Assembly (NCBI GenBank): GCA_001820725.1
Contig: MHQR01000037.1
Span: forward strand, 1-44,547
Reading direction: 5' to 3'
DNA: 44,547 bases
Origin: Candidatus Sungbacteria bacterium RIFCSPLOWO2_01_FULL_54_21
GTDB taxonomy: Bacteria; Patescibacteriota; Minisyncoccia; Sungbacterales; HO2-52-23
Shown: piece after piece, positions 1 to 7,808 of the stretch
How the letters are laid out: the number at the start of each line of letters is the position of its first letter
Position numbering within the stretch: position 1 is the stretch's first letter
Notes under the pieces: generated by a model
The model's database searches: none
What the model saw: only the letters and a program-made list of their open reading frames with translations
What the model was told of the DNA's origin: nothing
Made by a program: the position numbers and the translations under genes

Positions 1-12
1 TGATTGCTTCTT

Positions 13-606
13 TTACTCTTCGTTCTCCGCCCAGTTTTTGAAATGGGCGATGAAGAGTTGCTGTCCCAGCTCGTCTCCGGGATGATAGGAACGCGCCAGT
101 TGTTGGAGGAACCACATCGTCCGCAGATCTTGCGCAATCGGTACGAGCCGGAGAATCATGCCTCTCGTATCGCAGAGCGCCGCATCCATGTCTCCATTGA
201 TGCCGAGTCGGGCGCCCGGTTGGATTTGGTACGCGATGGTCTGAAACCACTCGGTCGCTATCTTGCGCGGTGTCTTTTGGTTTGAGTGACTTGCGATGTC
301 GTTGCGACAGTCGTTGGAAGAAACAAAAGCGGCGAGATCCGCGATGCCGCGTTCTACCACCGCGACAAAGAGTAGCGCCACTGACTTTGTTGCATGAAAA
401 TCACGAAGGAGCGAAAAGCCATTCGCAAGCAGTTCCCGCCATGCCTCATCGGAGAGCGGGCAGGCACTCTTGAGCATCGTCTGCCCCTCATCCCGAAACC
501 AATGCATGACATCCGCCGAGAATGCGAGATGGTCAATCGCGCCAGTGGTATCAATCTTCACTGACCATTGATTCACTGCCACTTTTCTCCAATCGTACTC
601 CGGCAT
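13..606 (-). CDS. Hypothetical protein, 197 aa
   Basis: I do not recognise a family. The protein is soluble-looking, rich in Trp, Ala and Leu, with no membrane segment or signal peptide. I chose the ATG at 606 (MPEYDWRK) rather than the ORF-track start at 648, because an AGGAGG sits 6 nt upstream, one of the few real Shine-Dalgarno sequences in the window. A strong promoter (688-716) would give a leader of about 75 nt. The gene is divergent from the TrmB regulator. The long leader and strong SD differ from most neighbours and may mean recent acquisition; that is inference. Confidence 0.7.
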   Translation of the reverse strand: MPEYDWRKVAVNQWSVKIDTTGAIDHLAFSADVMHWFRDEGQTMLKSACPLSDEAWRELLANGFSLLRDFHATKSVALLFVAVVERGIADLAAFVSSNDCRNDIASHSNQKTPRKIATEWFQTIAYQIQPGARLGINGDMDAALCDTRGMILRLVPIAQDLRTMWFLQQLARSYHPGDELGQQLFIAHFKNWAENEE

Positions 607-687
607 ATCGCCTCCTCTATGCGTTGAGGTCAACGCAATCTGCATCAATCAATGCTGGGTTGAGTCAAGGAACCATCTACGGGAGAA

Positions 688-716
688 AGTATAGCACCAA
701 AACTATTTAGTGTCAA
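688..716 (-). promoter_or_regulatory. Sigma70-type promoter of the leftmost gene
   Basis: Reading the minus strand: TTGACA (716-711), a 17-nt spacer, TATACT (693-688), with a TG dinucleotide one base before the -10. Near consensus. The predicted transcript starts about 75 nt before the ATG at 606. Confidence 0.75.
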
Positions 717-817
717 GATATATGACGCTGACCATTTTTATAGCATGACCTACCGGTGGCTTTTCAAGAGAAATTACTGGCTTATTTAAGCCGATATGTG
801 TCGTGATGTCAGAACTA

Positions 818-847
818 TTGACAGAAATAAGTTCTCTGCAGTATACT
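818..847 (+). promoter_or_regulatory. Promoter of the TrmB-family gene, leaderless geometry
   Basis: TTGACA (818-823), 18-nt spacer, TATACT (842-847). The ATG at 855 starts 7 nt after the -10, at the expected transcription start. AGAACT/AGTTCT half-sites flank the -35, suggesting autoregulation. Confidence 0.75.
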
Positions 848-854
848 GATGTTT

Positions 855-1580
855 ATGGCAATAGAAACGACTTTGCAGGGGATTGGACTTACCGCAAAAG
901 AAGGAGCGGTGTATTTGGCGGCGCTTGAATTGGGGCAGGCACCGGTATTGAGAATTGCCCATAAAGCAGGCATCAAAAGGCCTACGGCGTATGTGATATT
1001 GAACGCTTTGCGGGAGAAGGGTTTCATTGAAGTTATCCCGAAAGGCACAACAACGCTGTATCAGGCAGTTGATCCGGAAAAAATTGTCCGCGGGTTTGAT
1101 GAAAAAGTTTCAGCGTTTAATGTCGCTCTGCCCGAATTGAAGTCATTGCACAATGCCGCTCCTGGAAAGCCGCGCGTGCGTTTTTATGAGGGCAAAAAGA
1201 GTATTATGGCGTTGTACGAAAAGGAGATTTTCAATGCGCACGAGATTCTTGCATTGGTTGACATACGGACATTGCGTTCCATGATGTCCCGGGATGAGCT
1301 TGATGGGTTGACGCACAGCATGAAAGCAACCGGCGGCGCAATCCGTGAATTCATGGAGGATTCGCCGGAGGCGCGGGAGTATCTCGCAGAGAAAAACCGT
1401 CTGGCGCTGGGCGAGACAAAGTTTTTACCGCATGGTACGCATTTTGGCGTAGATATTTTGGTGTACGATCATACGGTTGCGATGATTTCGCCCAAGACGC
1501 TCATCGCGGTGGTAACGGAGGATGCGGCCATAAGCGGCGCCCAGCGCCAACTCCTGGAATCATTATGGACATCCCTATAG
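855..1580 (+). CDS. TrmB-family transcriptional regulator
   Basis: About 241 aa. The N-terminal third reads as the TrmB winged helix (GLTAKEGAVYLAALELGQ, then a recognition helix near KRPTAYVILNALREKG). The rest matches the effector-binding half of TrmB-like regulators, with RVRFYEGKKSI around residues 114-124. The family is best known from archaeal sugar regulation and is common in CPR genomes. The ligand cannot be inferred. Two ATGs are possible (849, 855). I prefer 855 because it falls where the promoter would start the transcript. The gene is followed by a VapBC-like pair. Confidence 0.85.
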   Translation: MAIETTLQGIGLTAKEGAVYLAALELGQAPVLRIAHKAGIKRPTAYVILNALREKGFIEVIPKGTTTLYQAVDPEKIVRGFDEKVSAFNVALPELKSLHNAAPGKPRVRFYEGKKSIMALYEKEIFNAHEILALVDIRTLRSMMSRDELDGLTHSMKATGGAIREFMEDSPEAREYLAEKNRLALGETKFLPHGTHFGVDILVYDHTVAMISPKTLIAVVTEDAAISGAQRQLLESLWTSL

Positions 1581-1625
1581 GATTTTTTTCTTGCCAGACA
1601 AAAGAGAAACTGATACTATTGAGAT

Positions 1626-1808
1626 ATGGACACTATTACAATTCCGATTACAGAATACAAGCGTCTTTTGCGTGCTGGCAGGAGGGATGAGAAGGCGGAT
1701 AAAAAAAAAGGATTCGCGGATGCGGCATTTGGGATATTGAGAGATGACTTTGGGAAAGAGTCCTCGATTTCGTATGTCGCAAAATTGAGAAAAGCATGGC
1801 GGAAATGA
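1626..1808 (+). CDS. VapB-like antitoxin
   Basis: 60 aa, highly charged, beginning MDTITIPITEYKRLL, a beta-strand then helix start typical of short antitoxins that bind DNA as dimers and cover a PIN toxin. The C-terminal half (SSISYVAKLRKAWRK) would be the toxin-neutralising tail. The stop overlaps the toxin start as ATGA, so translation is probably coupled. Upstream TTGCCA (1591-1596) and GATACT or TACTAT (1612-1620) form a plausible promoter close to the ATG. The antitoxin assignment rests mainly on partner and size. Confidence 0.75.
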   Translation: MDTITIPITEYKRLLRAGRRDEKADKKKGFADAAFGILRDDFGKESSISYVAKLRKAWRK

Positions 1809-2197
1809 CTCGGGGATACTGCATTGATTCCGATATTTTGATTGATTATCTGCGGGGCGTTGCCGATGCCCGCATTTTTCTTTTGGAAACGAGCAGAGAT
1901 GCGATGCTGCATATCAGCGCGGTGAGCATCGCAGAATTATATGCGGGCAAAGAGACAAAACGGGAAGAGAAGTATCTTGCCGTTGGGCGGTTTCTCGGAA
2001 ATTTTCAGGTGATTGATGTGGATGCATCATTGGCGCGAGCCGCGGGAGAGTTGCGTCGTGACTTCGCGATGCCTTTTGCTGATATGATCATCGCCGCAAG
2101 CGCCAGGGGCTATGGTCTTCGGCTTGCGACAAGAAATACCAAACATTTTGCAGCGCTTCAAAAAAACGCGGGGCTCGTGGTGGTAAAGCCGTACTGA
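1805..2197 (+). CDS. VapC-like PIN-domain ribonuclease toxin
   Basis: 130 aa PIN domain, the usual VapC length. Metal-binding acidic residues are visible: the first Asp in IDSDILIDYL, Glu in SIAELYAGKE, Asp in MPFADMIIAASA. VapC toxins cleave tRNA or rRNA and are held by VapB. The ORF track starts at 1796, but the ATG at 1805 overlaps the antitoxin stop by 4 nt (ATGA), the usual coupling for such pairs. C-terminal LATRNTKHF is the usual last PIN motif. Confidence 0.88.
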   Translation: MTRGYCIDSDILIDYLRGVADARIFLLETSRDAMLHISAVSIAELYAGKETKREEKYLAVGRFLGNFQVIDVDASLARAAGELRRDFAMPFADMIIAASARGYGLRLATRNTKHFAALQKNAGLVVVKPY

Positions 2198-2277
2198 CCC
2201 GTGCCGTCCTGCGCCGCGAGGACCCTATCAGCAATACTGCGCCAAAAGTGCCTGGCAACGGACGTGTGTACCATTTT
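2198..2277. other. Short convergent gap
   Basis: 80 nt between the PIN toxin and ComF. A small hairpin (CCATT/AATGG around a T-run) overlaps the comF stop; it may end transcription but is weak. Confidence 0.3.
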
Positions 2278-2994
2278 TTAATGGGCGACGGTGATCGCCC
2301 ATATTCTTTTTGCTCCGGCGGCTTTGAGAACTTTGGCCGCTTCTTCCAGCGTTGTTCCCGTGGTCTTTATGTCGTCCATTAGGATAATTGTCCGATTGCG
2401 TACGGATTCGGTATCGGACACGGCAAACGCGCCCACAAGATTGGTGAGGCGCTCTTCGCGCCGCAATGCCATTTGCGGCGCGGTCTTTTTTGTTTTCAAG
2501 AGTATGTCGGCGCGCACGGGTATGCCCATACGCGTACCCAATGCATGCGCAATGAGGCGCGCCTGATTAAAGCCGCGCACGCGCTCGCGGGCTTTATACA
2601 GGGGAATGGGCACGATGAGAGCATGGCGGGAGAGGACCACGCCGTGATACGCGATCGCGCGGTACAGCATGCCGGCGAGTATCGCGGCGTTGCCCTGCAT
2701 GCGCCGATATTTCAGATCATGCACCAGCGTTCTGACACCCGCAGCGTCATACGAGAAAGGCGAGAAAAAGGCATAGATGCGGGATTTCTTGCGGCATGGT
2801 GCGCATGTCCTGCCGGCAGGCACGCCGTCTGCAGGGGGTACAAGTTTTTTGCACACAAAACAGGAAGGGGGGATGAAGAGCAGGAGTGCGCGGCAGGCAT
2901 CACAAAAAACAGCGCCCTCGCTCCCGCATCCTGCACAGAACGCGGGGAACAGGAGATCAAGGAATAATTGTTTTGTGGACGCAAAACCTTGCAT
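2278..2994 (-). CDS. comF: ComF-family phosphoribosyltransferase-like protein
   Basis: 238 aa. N-terminal zinc ribbon with four CxxC-type pairs (CAGC, CDAC, CFVC, CAPC), then a type I phosphoribosyltransferase fold with the PRPP loop ILMDDIKTTGTTL near residues 203-215 and the ComF signature RVRGFNQARLIA. ComF is needed for DNA uptake during competence, probably in handling incoming single-stranded DNA. Its position next to a T4P locus with PilT fits pilus-mediated uptake. A TATGAT -10 lies 6 nt before the ATG, suggesting a leaderless mRNA divergent from pilM. Confidence 0.9.
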   Translation of the reverse strand: MQGFASTKQLFLDLLFPAFCAGCGSEGAVFCDACRALLLFIPPSCFVCKKLVPPADGVPAGRTCAPCRKKSRIYAFFSPFSYDAAGVRTLVHDLKYRRMQGNAAILAGMLYRAIAYHGVVLSRHALIVPIPLYKARERVRGFNQARLIAHALGTRMGIPVRADILLKTKKTAPQMALRREERLTNLVGAFAVSDTESVRNRTIILMDDIKTTGTTLEEAAKVLKAAGAKRIWAITVAH

Positions 2995-3000
2995 ATCCGC

Positions 3001-3006
3001 ATCATA
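3001..3006 (-). promoter_or_regulatory. -10 element of comF (leaderless geometry)
   Basis: On the minus strand TATGAT, then GCGGAT, then the ATG at 2994. No clear -35. Confidence 0.5.
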
Positions 3007-3030
3007 CCTGCTTTGCGGCGGACGCGCGGT

Positions 3031-3039
3031 TGTGGATAA
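3031..3039 (-). promoter_or_regulatory. DnaA-box-like 9-mer
   Basis: Perfect TTATCCACA on the minus strand, in the comF-pilM divergent intergenic region. One of five perfect intergenic copies in the window. Confidence 0.5.
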
Positions 3040-3079
3040 CTTTGTTTTTCATGCTCTCCATCTTGCGGCGCAATCGGGG

Positions 3080-3085
3080 TATACT
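3080..3085 (+). promoter_or_regulatory. -10 element of pilM (leaderless geometry)
   Basis: TATACT ending 6 nt before the GTG at 3092. No convincing -35. Confidence 0.55.
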
Positions 3086-3091
3086 AAATGT

Positions 3092-4207
3092 GTGGCAGTA
3101 GATTTCTCTTTTCTCAAAAAGCTTGCGCGGCCGGGATTCTCTCTCTCCTTTCTTTCACAGAAGCCCTCGCAGATGATGGGTCTCCATATTGGTACCTATT
3201 CGAGCAAGGTGGTACAATTGCGGTACGAGGGAGAGCGCGCGATTCTGGAAACGTACGGCGAAATAAAAAATGAGGGATATCTGAAGCATCCGGAGACGAG
3301 CCGGAGCGGAGGCGGCATCCCGTATTTGGACACGGATATCTCGGAACTGATCAAAGATCTGATTCGCGAGTCAAACGTGACCGCCACTGCCGCCATCTGC
3401 ACGATTCCCGCGACCGCCGCGTTTATCACCACCATTTCCTTCCCCCGATCGCTGTCACAGGAAATTGCGCAGGCCGTGCCGTACGAAGCGCGCAAGTATG
3501 TGCCCATTCCCATTGCCGAAGTCGTGCTGGAATGGATGATTCTGGAAAGTTCGGAGCCGAGTGATACCATAGATGTCCTGCTTGTGGCTGTTCCCCGCGA
3601 GATCGTCGAGAAGTTCAGGCGCGTGGCGCAAGGGGCAGGTATTACCTTACGCGCGTTGGAAGTCGAACCGTTCAGTTTGGTGCGCTCGCTCGTGGGGCAC
3701 GATGCTACGCCGCAAGTGCTGGTGAATATCGGACACGTTGCCACCACGCTGACCTTTGTGGATAAAGGGTTTATCCGTCTTGTGCATACCATCGGCAGGG
3801 GATCGCAGGAATTGACGCTGGCTTTAGAGCGCGGGCTGGCCATTGGTAAAGACAGGGCTGAACAGGCAAAGCGCGACATCGGCTTATCGGAGCGTATTGA
3901 AGAGCGCGAGATTTCCTCCGTGCTCGTACCGCTTATTGAGACCCTGTTTGCCGAAATCGCGCGGACCATGGCGATCTACAACCGACGAGTACCCCGAAAA
4001 ATCCAGCGCGTGAATATCACCGGCGGCGGCGCGCATCTGAAAGGCATCATTGAATATGGCGCGTCCAAGCTCGGTGTGGAGGTGGCACGGGGTAATCCAT
4101 TCGCACGGCTCGTTACGCCCCCATTTCTTCAGCCCCTGCTCAATGACCTAGGTCCCAATTTTTCCACGGCCGTGGGCGCGGCGTTACGGGAATTTACGCC
4201 TCGATAG
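3092..4207 (+). CDS. pilM: Type IV pilus assembly protein PilM (locus 1)
   Basis: About 371 aa, actin-like ASKHA ATPase fold. MGLHIGTYSSKVVQL is phosphate-binding loop 1 and VLVNIGHVATTLTFVDKG loop 2. The C-terminal VNITGGGAHLKGIIEY is the adenosine motif. PilM is cytoplasmic, binds the PilN N-terminus and helps build the inner-membrane alignment complex. The ORF track starts at 2777, far upstream over comF. I take GTG 3092, which lies 6 nt after a TATACT box and gives the short basic N-terminus usual for this family. First gene of a pilM-N-O-P-like series. Confidence 0.9.
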   Translation: MAVDFSFLKKLARPGFSLSFLSQKPSQMMGLHIGTYSSKVVQLRYEGERAILETYGEIKNEGYLKHPETSRSGGGIPYLDTDISELIKDLIRESNVTATAAICTIPATAAFITTISFPRSLSQEIAQAVPYEARKYVPIPIAEVVLEWMILESSEPSDTIDVLLVAVPREIVEKFRRVAQGAGITLRALEVEPFSLVRSLVGHDATPQVLVNIGHVATTLTFVDKGFIRLVHTIGRGSQELTLALERGLAIGKDRAEQAKRDIGLSERIEEREISSVLVPLIETLFAEIARTMAIYNRRVPRKIQRVNITGGGAHLKGIIEYGASKLGVEVARGNPFARLVTPPFLQPLLNDLGPNFSTAVGAALREFTPR

Positions 4208-4228
4208 CGGATTCATTTTTTATACTCC

Positions 4229-4783
4229 ATGGCGACTGACTTTCTCACCTCACGACAACCATCAGCGCTTTCTAGCGCCTTGCAGGGCCGCGGCGTGTCG
4301 CTTTTCTTTATAGTAGCCGCAAGCGCGCTGGTACTGGCGGCCGCCGGCATTGGCGGGCTTTTCGTGCTTAACCGCGCACAGGAATCCCAGCGCGATGAAT
4401 TTATCGCCCAGAATAGGATCAAGGAGGAAAGCGTACGGCCCGAATTGCTCCAGCAGGTGGTGTTGTTGGACCGGCGCCTGAAGGGCGTGCGCACCTTGAT
4501 CGGGGAGCACATGTTTACATCCAATGTTTTTGGCGTCATCGAAAAGAATACCCACCCCCAGGTGCGTTTCCTGAACTTCACTTTTTCTGCGGATAGTTTG
4601 AAACTTGACATGTCGGGAGAAGCGGCGAGTTACCGCGCGCTGTCGCGCCAGATCGCCCTGTTTGAGCAGGAGCCGCAGATTGAACGAACCGAATTCGGCG
4701 GATTGTCCGCAACGAGTGATGGGCTCGTGGGGTTCAAACTGACTCTTACGTTTAAGCCAACGCTTTTGCATCTGCGCCAATAA
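4229..4783 (+). CDS. pilN: Type IV pilus PilN-like protein (locus 1)
   Basis: 184 aa with a short cytoplasmic N-terminus, one membrane segment (about residues 23-46, VSLFFIVAASALVLAAAGIGGLFVL), a coiled region and a periplasmic ferredoxin-like C-terminal domain. PilN links PilM to PilO. The usual N-terminal NLLP motif that contacts PilM is not visible, so the assignment rests on topology and gene order. No Shine-Dalgarno. A TATACT sequence lies just 2 nt before the ATG. Confidence 0.75.
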   Translation: MATDFLTSRQPSALSSALQGRGVSLFFIVAASALVLAAAGIGGLFVLNRAQESQRDEFIAQNRIKEESVRPELLQQVVLLDRRLKGVRTLIGEHMFTSNVFGVIEKNTHPQVRFLNFTFSADSLKLDMSGEAASYRALSRQIALFEQEPQIERTEFGGLSATSDGLVGFKLTLTFKPTLLHLRQ

Positions 4784-4786
4784 CCT

Positions 4787-5383
4787 ATGCCCCGTATCTT
4801 TATCGCTGTCATACTTTTTGCCGCCACGCTCCTCTTGAGCGTATTTTATCTGCGTCCGGAATGGGATCGTTTTCAGACATTGCGGACCGACGTCGCTGAA
4901 TTGGAGCAAATCAGCAGCGAATTCGACGAGCTGATCGCCAATCGGGACAAACTGCTCTCGCTCATTAATTCCATCAGCAAAGAAAACCTTGGCCGCGTGG
5001 ACCGTATGTTACCGCAGGGTCCGCATGCGTCCGATTTTCTCGTTTCCATGGAAGCCCTCACGATTCAGAACAGCGTTGCCCTGCGGCGCATAGATCTCGT
5101 CAGCCCCGAAGGGGACAAGAGCGATGCCCAGCCCCAGCGAACCGGAGCCGGGCAGGGAACGCCGCGTCCGGCAGGGGCCGTGTCTTCGCCGCGTCCCGTC
5201 AAAGAAGTGCAATCCCTGCCGTTCAATCTGCAAGTCGCCGGCTCCTATGCCTCGTTCAAGAAATTCCTTGCGGACATGGAGCGGAATCTGCGTCTCATTG
5301 ATGTCGAAAATATCTCATTCAGCGCGAGCGGCAAGGGCGAGATATCCGATTTTACTCTAAAGGCGAAAACGTATTATCAATAG
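4787..5383 (+). CDS. pilO: Type IV pilus PilO-like protein (locus 1)
   Basis: 198 aa. N-terminal membrane segment (residues 3-20), coiled coil (about 28-70), then a periplasmic domain. A Pro/Gly/Arg-rich linker around residues 110-140 (QPQRTGAGQGTPRPAG) separates the coil from a C-terminal ferredoxin-like domain (LPFNLQVAGSYASFKKFLADME, typical of PilO). It pairs with PilN. It starts 3 nt after the pilN stop, with no SD sequence. Confidence 0.8.
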   Translation: MPRIFIAVILFAATLLLSVFYLRPEWDRFQTLRTDVAELEQISSEFDELIANRDKLLSLINSISKENLGRVDRMLPQGPHASDFLVSMEALTIQNSVALRRIDLVSPEGDKSDAQPQRTGAGQGTPRPAGAVSSPRPVKEVQSLPFNLQVAGSYASFKKFLADMERNLRLIDVENISFSASGKGEISDFTLKAKTYYQ

Positions 5384-5392
5384 TCCACTTCT

Positions 5393-5668
5393 ATGAATCG
5401 CAATACTTTTTTCTCGCTGGCGCTGGTCGTTCTTCTCGGGGTCATCGGCTATACTTGGTACGGATATCTTGAAACGCCCGTTCCCGGGGCGGATACGGAA
5501 CGCGCCAGTTTTTCCAAGATACTCACCGAAGTGCGTCTCCTCAAGACGCTTGATCTGGACACATCCTTGTTTCAAGATCGTTTTTTCCGTGACTTGGAAG
5601 AGCCGCAGGAAATACCCCAGCCGGACGTCACGCCCGGCCGCGAGAATCCATTCGCGCCGTTTAAATAA
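5393..5668 (+). CDS. Small PilP-like lipid-less periplasmic protein
   Basis: 91 aa. One N-terminal membrane helix (SLALVVLLGVIGYTWYGYL), then a periplasmic stretch ending PGRENPFAPF. Gene order after pilO and the terminal G-R-x-NPF motif, seen in PilP and in PilO-associated small proteins, suggest a role in the alignment complex. No lipobox Cys and no beta-barrel domain like full-length PilP. Locus 2 has a similarly placed small protein (37671-37997). Confidence 0.55.
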   Translation: MNRNTFFSLALVVLLGVIGYTWYGYLETPVPGADTERASFSKILTEVRLLKTLDLDTSLFQDRFFRDLEEPQEIPQPDVTPGRENPFAPFK

Positions 5669-5673
5669 AGGCA

Positions 5674-5841
5674 ATGCAACAGCCAACAGTGCAAGAGGTG
5701 ATGGAGCGCATTGTGAAAGGATTGCCTTTACATCTGCCGACAGTTCAAAAAATTCTTTCGGAAGTGGAGATATATCAAAAAGACAAGAACCGCCTCAACG
5801 TATTAAAACTTTTCTCGCTGGTTAAGTCCGATACGAAATAA
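5674..5841 (+). CDS. Small ORF, 55 aa, unknown
   Basis: Too short for the ORF track. ATG at 5674, 5 nt after the previous stop, reads MQQPTVQEVMERIVKG and ends at TAA 5839-5841. It is amphipathic, charged and helical-looking with no membrane segment. AAAGG precedes the start. It ends 40 nt before the MNT gene, so it could be the last pilus-operon gene or a chance ORF. Confidence 0.4.
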   Translation: MQQPTVQEVMERIVKGLPLHLPTVQKILSEVEIYQKDKNRLNVLKLFSLVKSDTK

Positions 5842-5869
5842 GCCGATGGCTCGATGTTTATGTATGTGA

Positions 5870-5875
5870 TAGTAT
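5870..5875 (+). promoter_or_regulatory. -10 element of the first MNT/HEPN pair
   Basis: TAGTAT, then GCGAGC, then ATG 5882: the same 6-nt -10-to-start spacing seen across the window. Confidence 0.45.
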
Positions 5876-5881
5876 GCGAGC

Positions 5882-6289
5882 ATGAAAGAAGGGATTTTAT
5901 CTGAAGAAAAATTGCGCGCGCTGGGCGTAGGCGTTGTGTATCTGTTTGGCTCGCGCGCCGAGGGCGTCGCAGGGCCTGCAAGCGATATTGATGTCGGCGT
6001 GCTGTTCACGGATTCCACGACTGCGCGCGGCAACACAACAGAAGTATATGGCGCCCTCTATGACATTTTTTGCGATGCATTCGACATGAGTAATTTTCGG
6101 ACGATTGACATAGTATTTCTTGAGCGCGCGCCGCTTGAACTGCAATTTGACGCCATTTCGCACGGCAGAGCGCTTTTTGAAATTTCTTCGGATTTCCGCC
6201 TTGATTTTGAAGAGCGCGTCTCGGCGCTCTATCGGGATTTCAAGCCGCTTCTTTTAGAGCAGAATGCGGCGATTCTTCAACGGATATGA
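5882..6289 (+). CDS. MntA-type nucleotidyltransferase antitoxin (copy 1)
   Basis: 135 aa minimal nucleotidyltransferase. GSRAEG, then SDIDVGVLF, gives the GSx(10)DxD motif, with the third catalytic Asp in TIDIVFL. In characterised HepT-MntA pairs MntA adenylylates a tyrosine of the HEPN toxin and inactivates it. ATGA overlap with the next gene. The pair sits between the pilMNO series and pilB. A close paralogous pair is at 34407-35296 in T4P locus 2. Confidence 0.88.
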   Translation: MKEGILSEEKLRALGVGVVYLFGSRAEGVAGPASDIDVGVLFTDSTTARGNTTEVYGALYDIFCDAFDMSNFRTIDIVFLERAPLELQFDAISHGRALFEISSDFRLDFEERVSALYRDFKPLLLEQNAAILQRI

Positions 6290-6750
6290 AACGGATTCCG
6301 TTAAAAAATCAGTCCATTCTTCCTCGCATTGACGGGATTATGAAAGATCTGGTAAAGCTTCGCGAGATTGCATCATTGCCGCAAGAAGAATTTTCCGATA
6401 TGCAAAAAGATTATTTTGATGTTGCAAAATTGCGTTTGCGCGAGGCGCTGGAGGGGGTCTTTAACATAGGCGCGCATATTCTCTCCCGTATGGAAGGCGG
6501 CCGCACCACGGCATATAAAGAAATTGCCAAGAAATTGGGTGAATTTGGGATTGTGGAAAAAGATTTCGCGGATGGCGCCCTTATGCGCATGGCCGGGTAT
6601 CGCAACCGCCTCACGCATTTTTATGCGGATGTCCCCGCCGCAGAAGTTTATAAGGTTTTACATGAACATCTCGGCGATTTTGATGCTTTCCTTTCCGCTA
6701 TCAAGCGGGTTTTAGAACACCCGGAGAAGTTCGAATTATCAGTAGAATAA
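6286..6750 (+). CDS. HepT-type HEPN ribonuclease toxin (copy 1)
   Basis: 154 aa HEPN protein. RNRLTHFY gives the HepT motif R-x4-H-x-Y, where Arg and His form the RNase site and Tyr is the residue AMPylated by MntA. The start overlaps the MntA stop as ATGA. By eye it is clearly similar to copy 2 from EGVFNIGAHILSR through IKRVLEHPEKF. Expected to cleave RNA, for example tRNA ends, when released. Target unknown. Confidence 0.88.
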   Translation: MKRIPLKNQSILPRIDGIMKDLVKLREIASLPQEEFSDMQKDYFDVAKLRLREALEGVFNIGAHILSRMEGGRTTAYKEIAKKLGEFGIVEKDFADGALMRMAGYRNRLTHFYADVPAAEVYKVLHEHLGDFDAFLSAIKRVLEHPEKFELSVE

Positions 6751-6846
6751 CAAAAGGTAATCATACCATTGAAGACATCCGACTCTTTTATGACCTCATT
6801 CCTTACATCTCATTGCTAACGTTACAGATATATAAGACATAAATAT

Positions 6847-7386
6847 ATGGCATACCTCAACCCCACAAGAGTATCTATTATAGATAAAGCGGTTGAACAG
6901 ATGGTTTTGAATACAGGCCTTTCTTATCCGAAAGACAGTCTGTTGGATATCGCAAAGGCTCTTGGAGTAGAAGTTGTTTCTGCTGAATTACCGGATTTAC
7001 AAACAAAAAAAGTAAAAGGATACATAAAATGGCTCTCGGATGAGGAAAAAGAAAAAATGGGGAAGCCTTATCGGGCAAAGATATATCTAAATTCAAATCA
7101 AGCTGATACTACAAAGACTTTCACATTGGCTCATGAGTTGGGACATTTCCTTCTGCACAAGGATACTAACAATTTCAGAATAGATTTAGAGGACTATTCC
7201 GAAAGTGATCCGGATAATCAAGAAACGGAGGCTAATTATTTCGCCGGTTGTCTCTTGATGCCAAAAGATAAATTCTTCAACGCACTTAATAATGCGAAAG
7301 GTCTAGATCAGGTTGCAGAGGCCTTTGGCGTTTCTGTGCCCGCGGTTGAGGCAAGAATGAAGTGGCTACACATTGGAACATTTTGA
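6847..7386 (+). CDS. ImmA/IrrE-family zinc metallopeptidase
   Basis: 179 aa. The zinc site HELGHFLLH is at about residues 96-104, with a downstream acidic ligand candidate in ETEANYFAGCLLMPK, as in the ImmA/IrrE family. Family members cleave repressors or act in toxin and phage-element control. No XRE HTH repressor is adjacent, which is unusual. Instead a two-helix membrane protein follows after 1 nt. Base composition is visibly more AT-rich than the pilus genes, suggesting an inserted two-gene unit. Confidence 0.88.
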   Translation: MAYLNPTRVSIIDKAVEQMVLNTGLSYPKDSLLDIAKALGVEVVSAELPDLQTKKVKGYIKWLSDEEKEKMGKPYRAKIYLNSNQADTTKTFTLAHELGHFLLHKDTNNFRIDLEDYSESDPDNQETEANYFAGCLLMPKDKFFNALNNAKGLDQVAEAFGVSVPAVEARMKWLHIGTF

Positions 7387-7387
7387 T

Positions 7388-7768
7388 ATGCCGACTGACC
7401 CACAGCAAGTAGATTATGCCGAATCCGTCGCGGATTGGCGTACCAAAGCAGATGTTCTCGAAACGACAGAACCAAATATCCCTGCTCCAAAATGGAATTC
7501 GGATGTCTTTTTCAAGCAACGAAATTTTCAGAGAGCATTCCTATTTCATTTTTCTTGGATAGCAAGTAGTGTTTCTCTGCTTTTTCTATATGGGGTAGTG
7601 GTGATGCAGATTATTTTTCGTGCAAGGGTAGACCCTTATTTTGAAGTAATGAGCGATCAAGGATTAGATATCTTTGCCGTTGCTGTTTTTGGACAAGTAT
7701 TTGGAATAGTCTATATCATTGCTAGATCAGTATGGAGTAATGACGAGTTTAACTTAATGAAAAAATGA
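7388..7768 (+). CDS. Two-TM membrane protein partnered with ImmA
   Basis: 126 aa. Soluble N-terminal 50 residues, then two membrane helices (about FHFSWIASSVSLLFLYGVVV and LDIFAVAVFGQVFGIVYIIA). I do not recognise a family. The ORF track uses TTG 7373. ATG 7388 lies 1 nt after the ImmA stop and is preferred. Close linkage implies joint function, possibly a membrane effector or the peptidase substrate; that is inference. Confidence 0.65.
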   Translation: MPTDPQQVDYAESVADWRTKADVLETTEPNIPAPKWNSDVFFKQRNFQRAFLFHFSWIASSVSLLFLYGVVVMQIIFRARVDPYFEVMSDQGLDIFAVAVFGQVFGIVYIIARSVWSNDEFNLMKK

Positions 7769-7808
7769 GAGTGTTGCCAAGCATATAATACCTTTATATT
7801 TAGCCGGC

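Larger units (their letters stand above)
607..854. other. Divergent intergenic region
   Basis: About 250 nt between the leftmost gene and the TrmB regulator, holding two outward-facing consensus promoters. No coding sequence seen. An AGAACT...AGTTCT inverted repeat (811-816 / 830-835) brackets the -35 of the rightward promoter and is a candidate operator. Confidence 0.55.

Noticed and set aside
2777-3091. Long N-terminal extension of pilM in the ORF track
   Set aside because: It runs antisense over comF, has no family match, and a -10 box sits just before GTG 3092.
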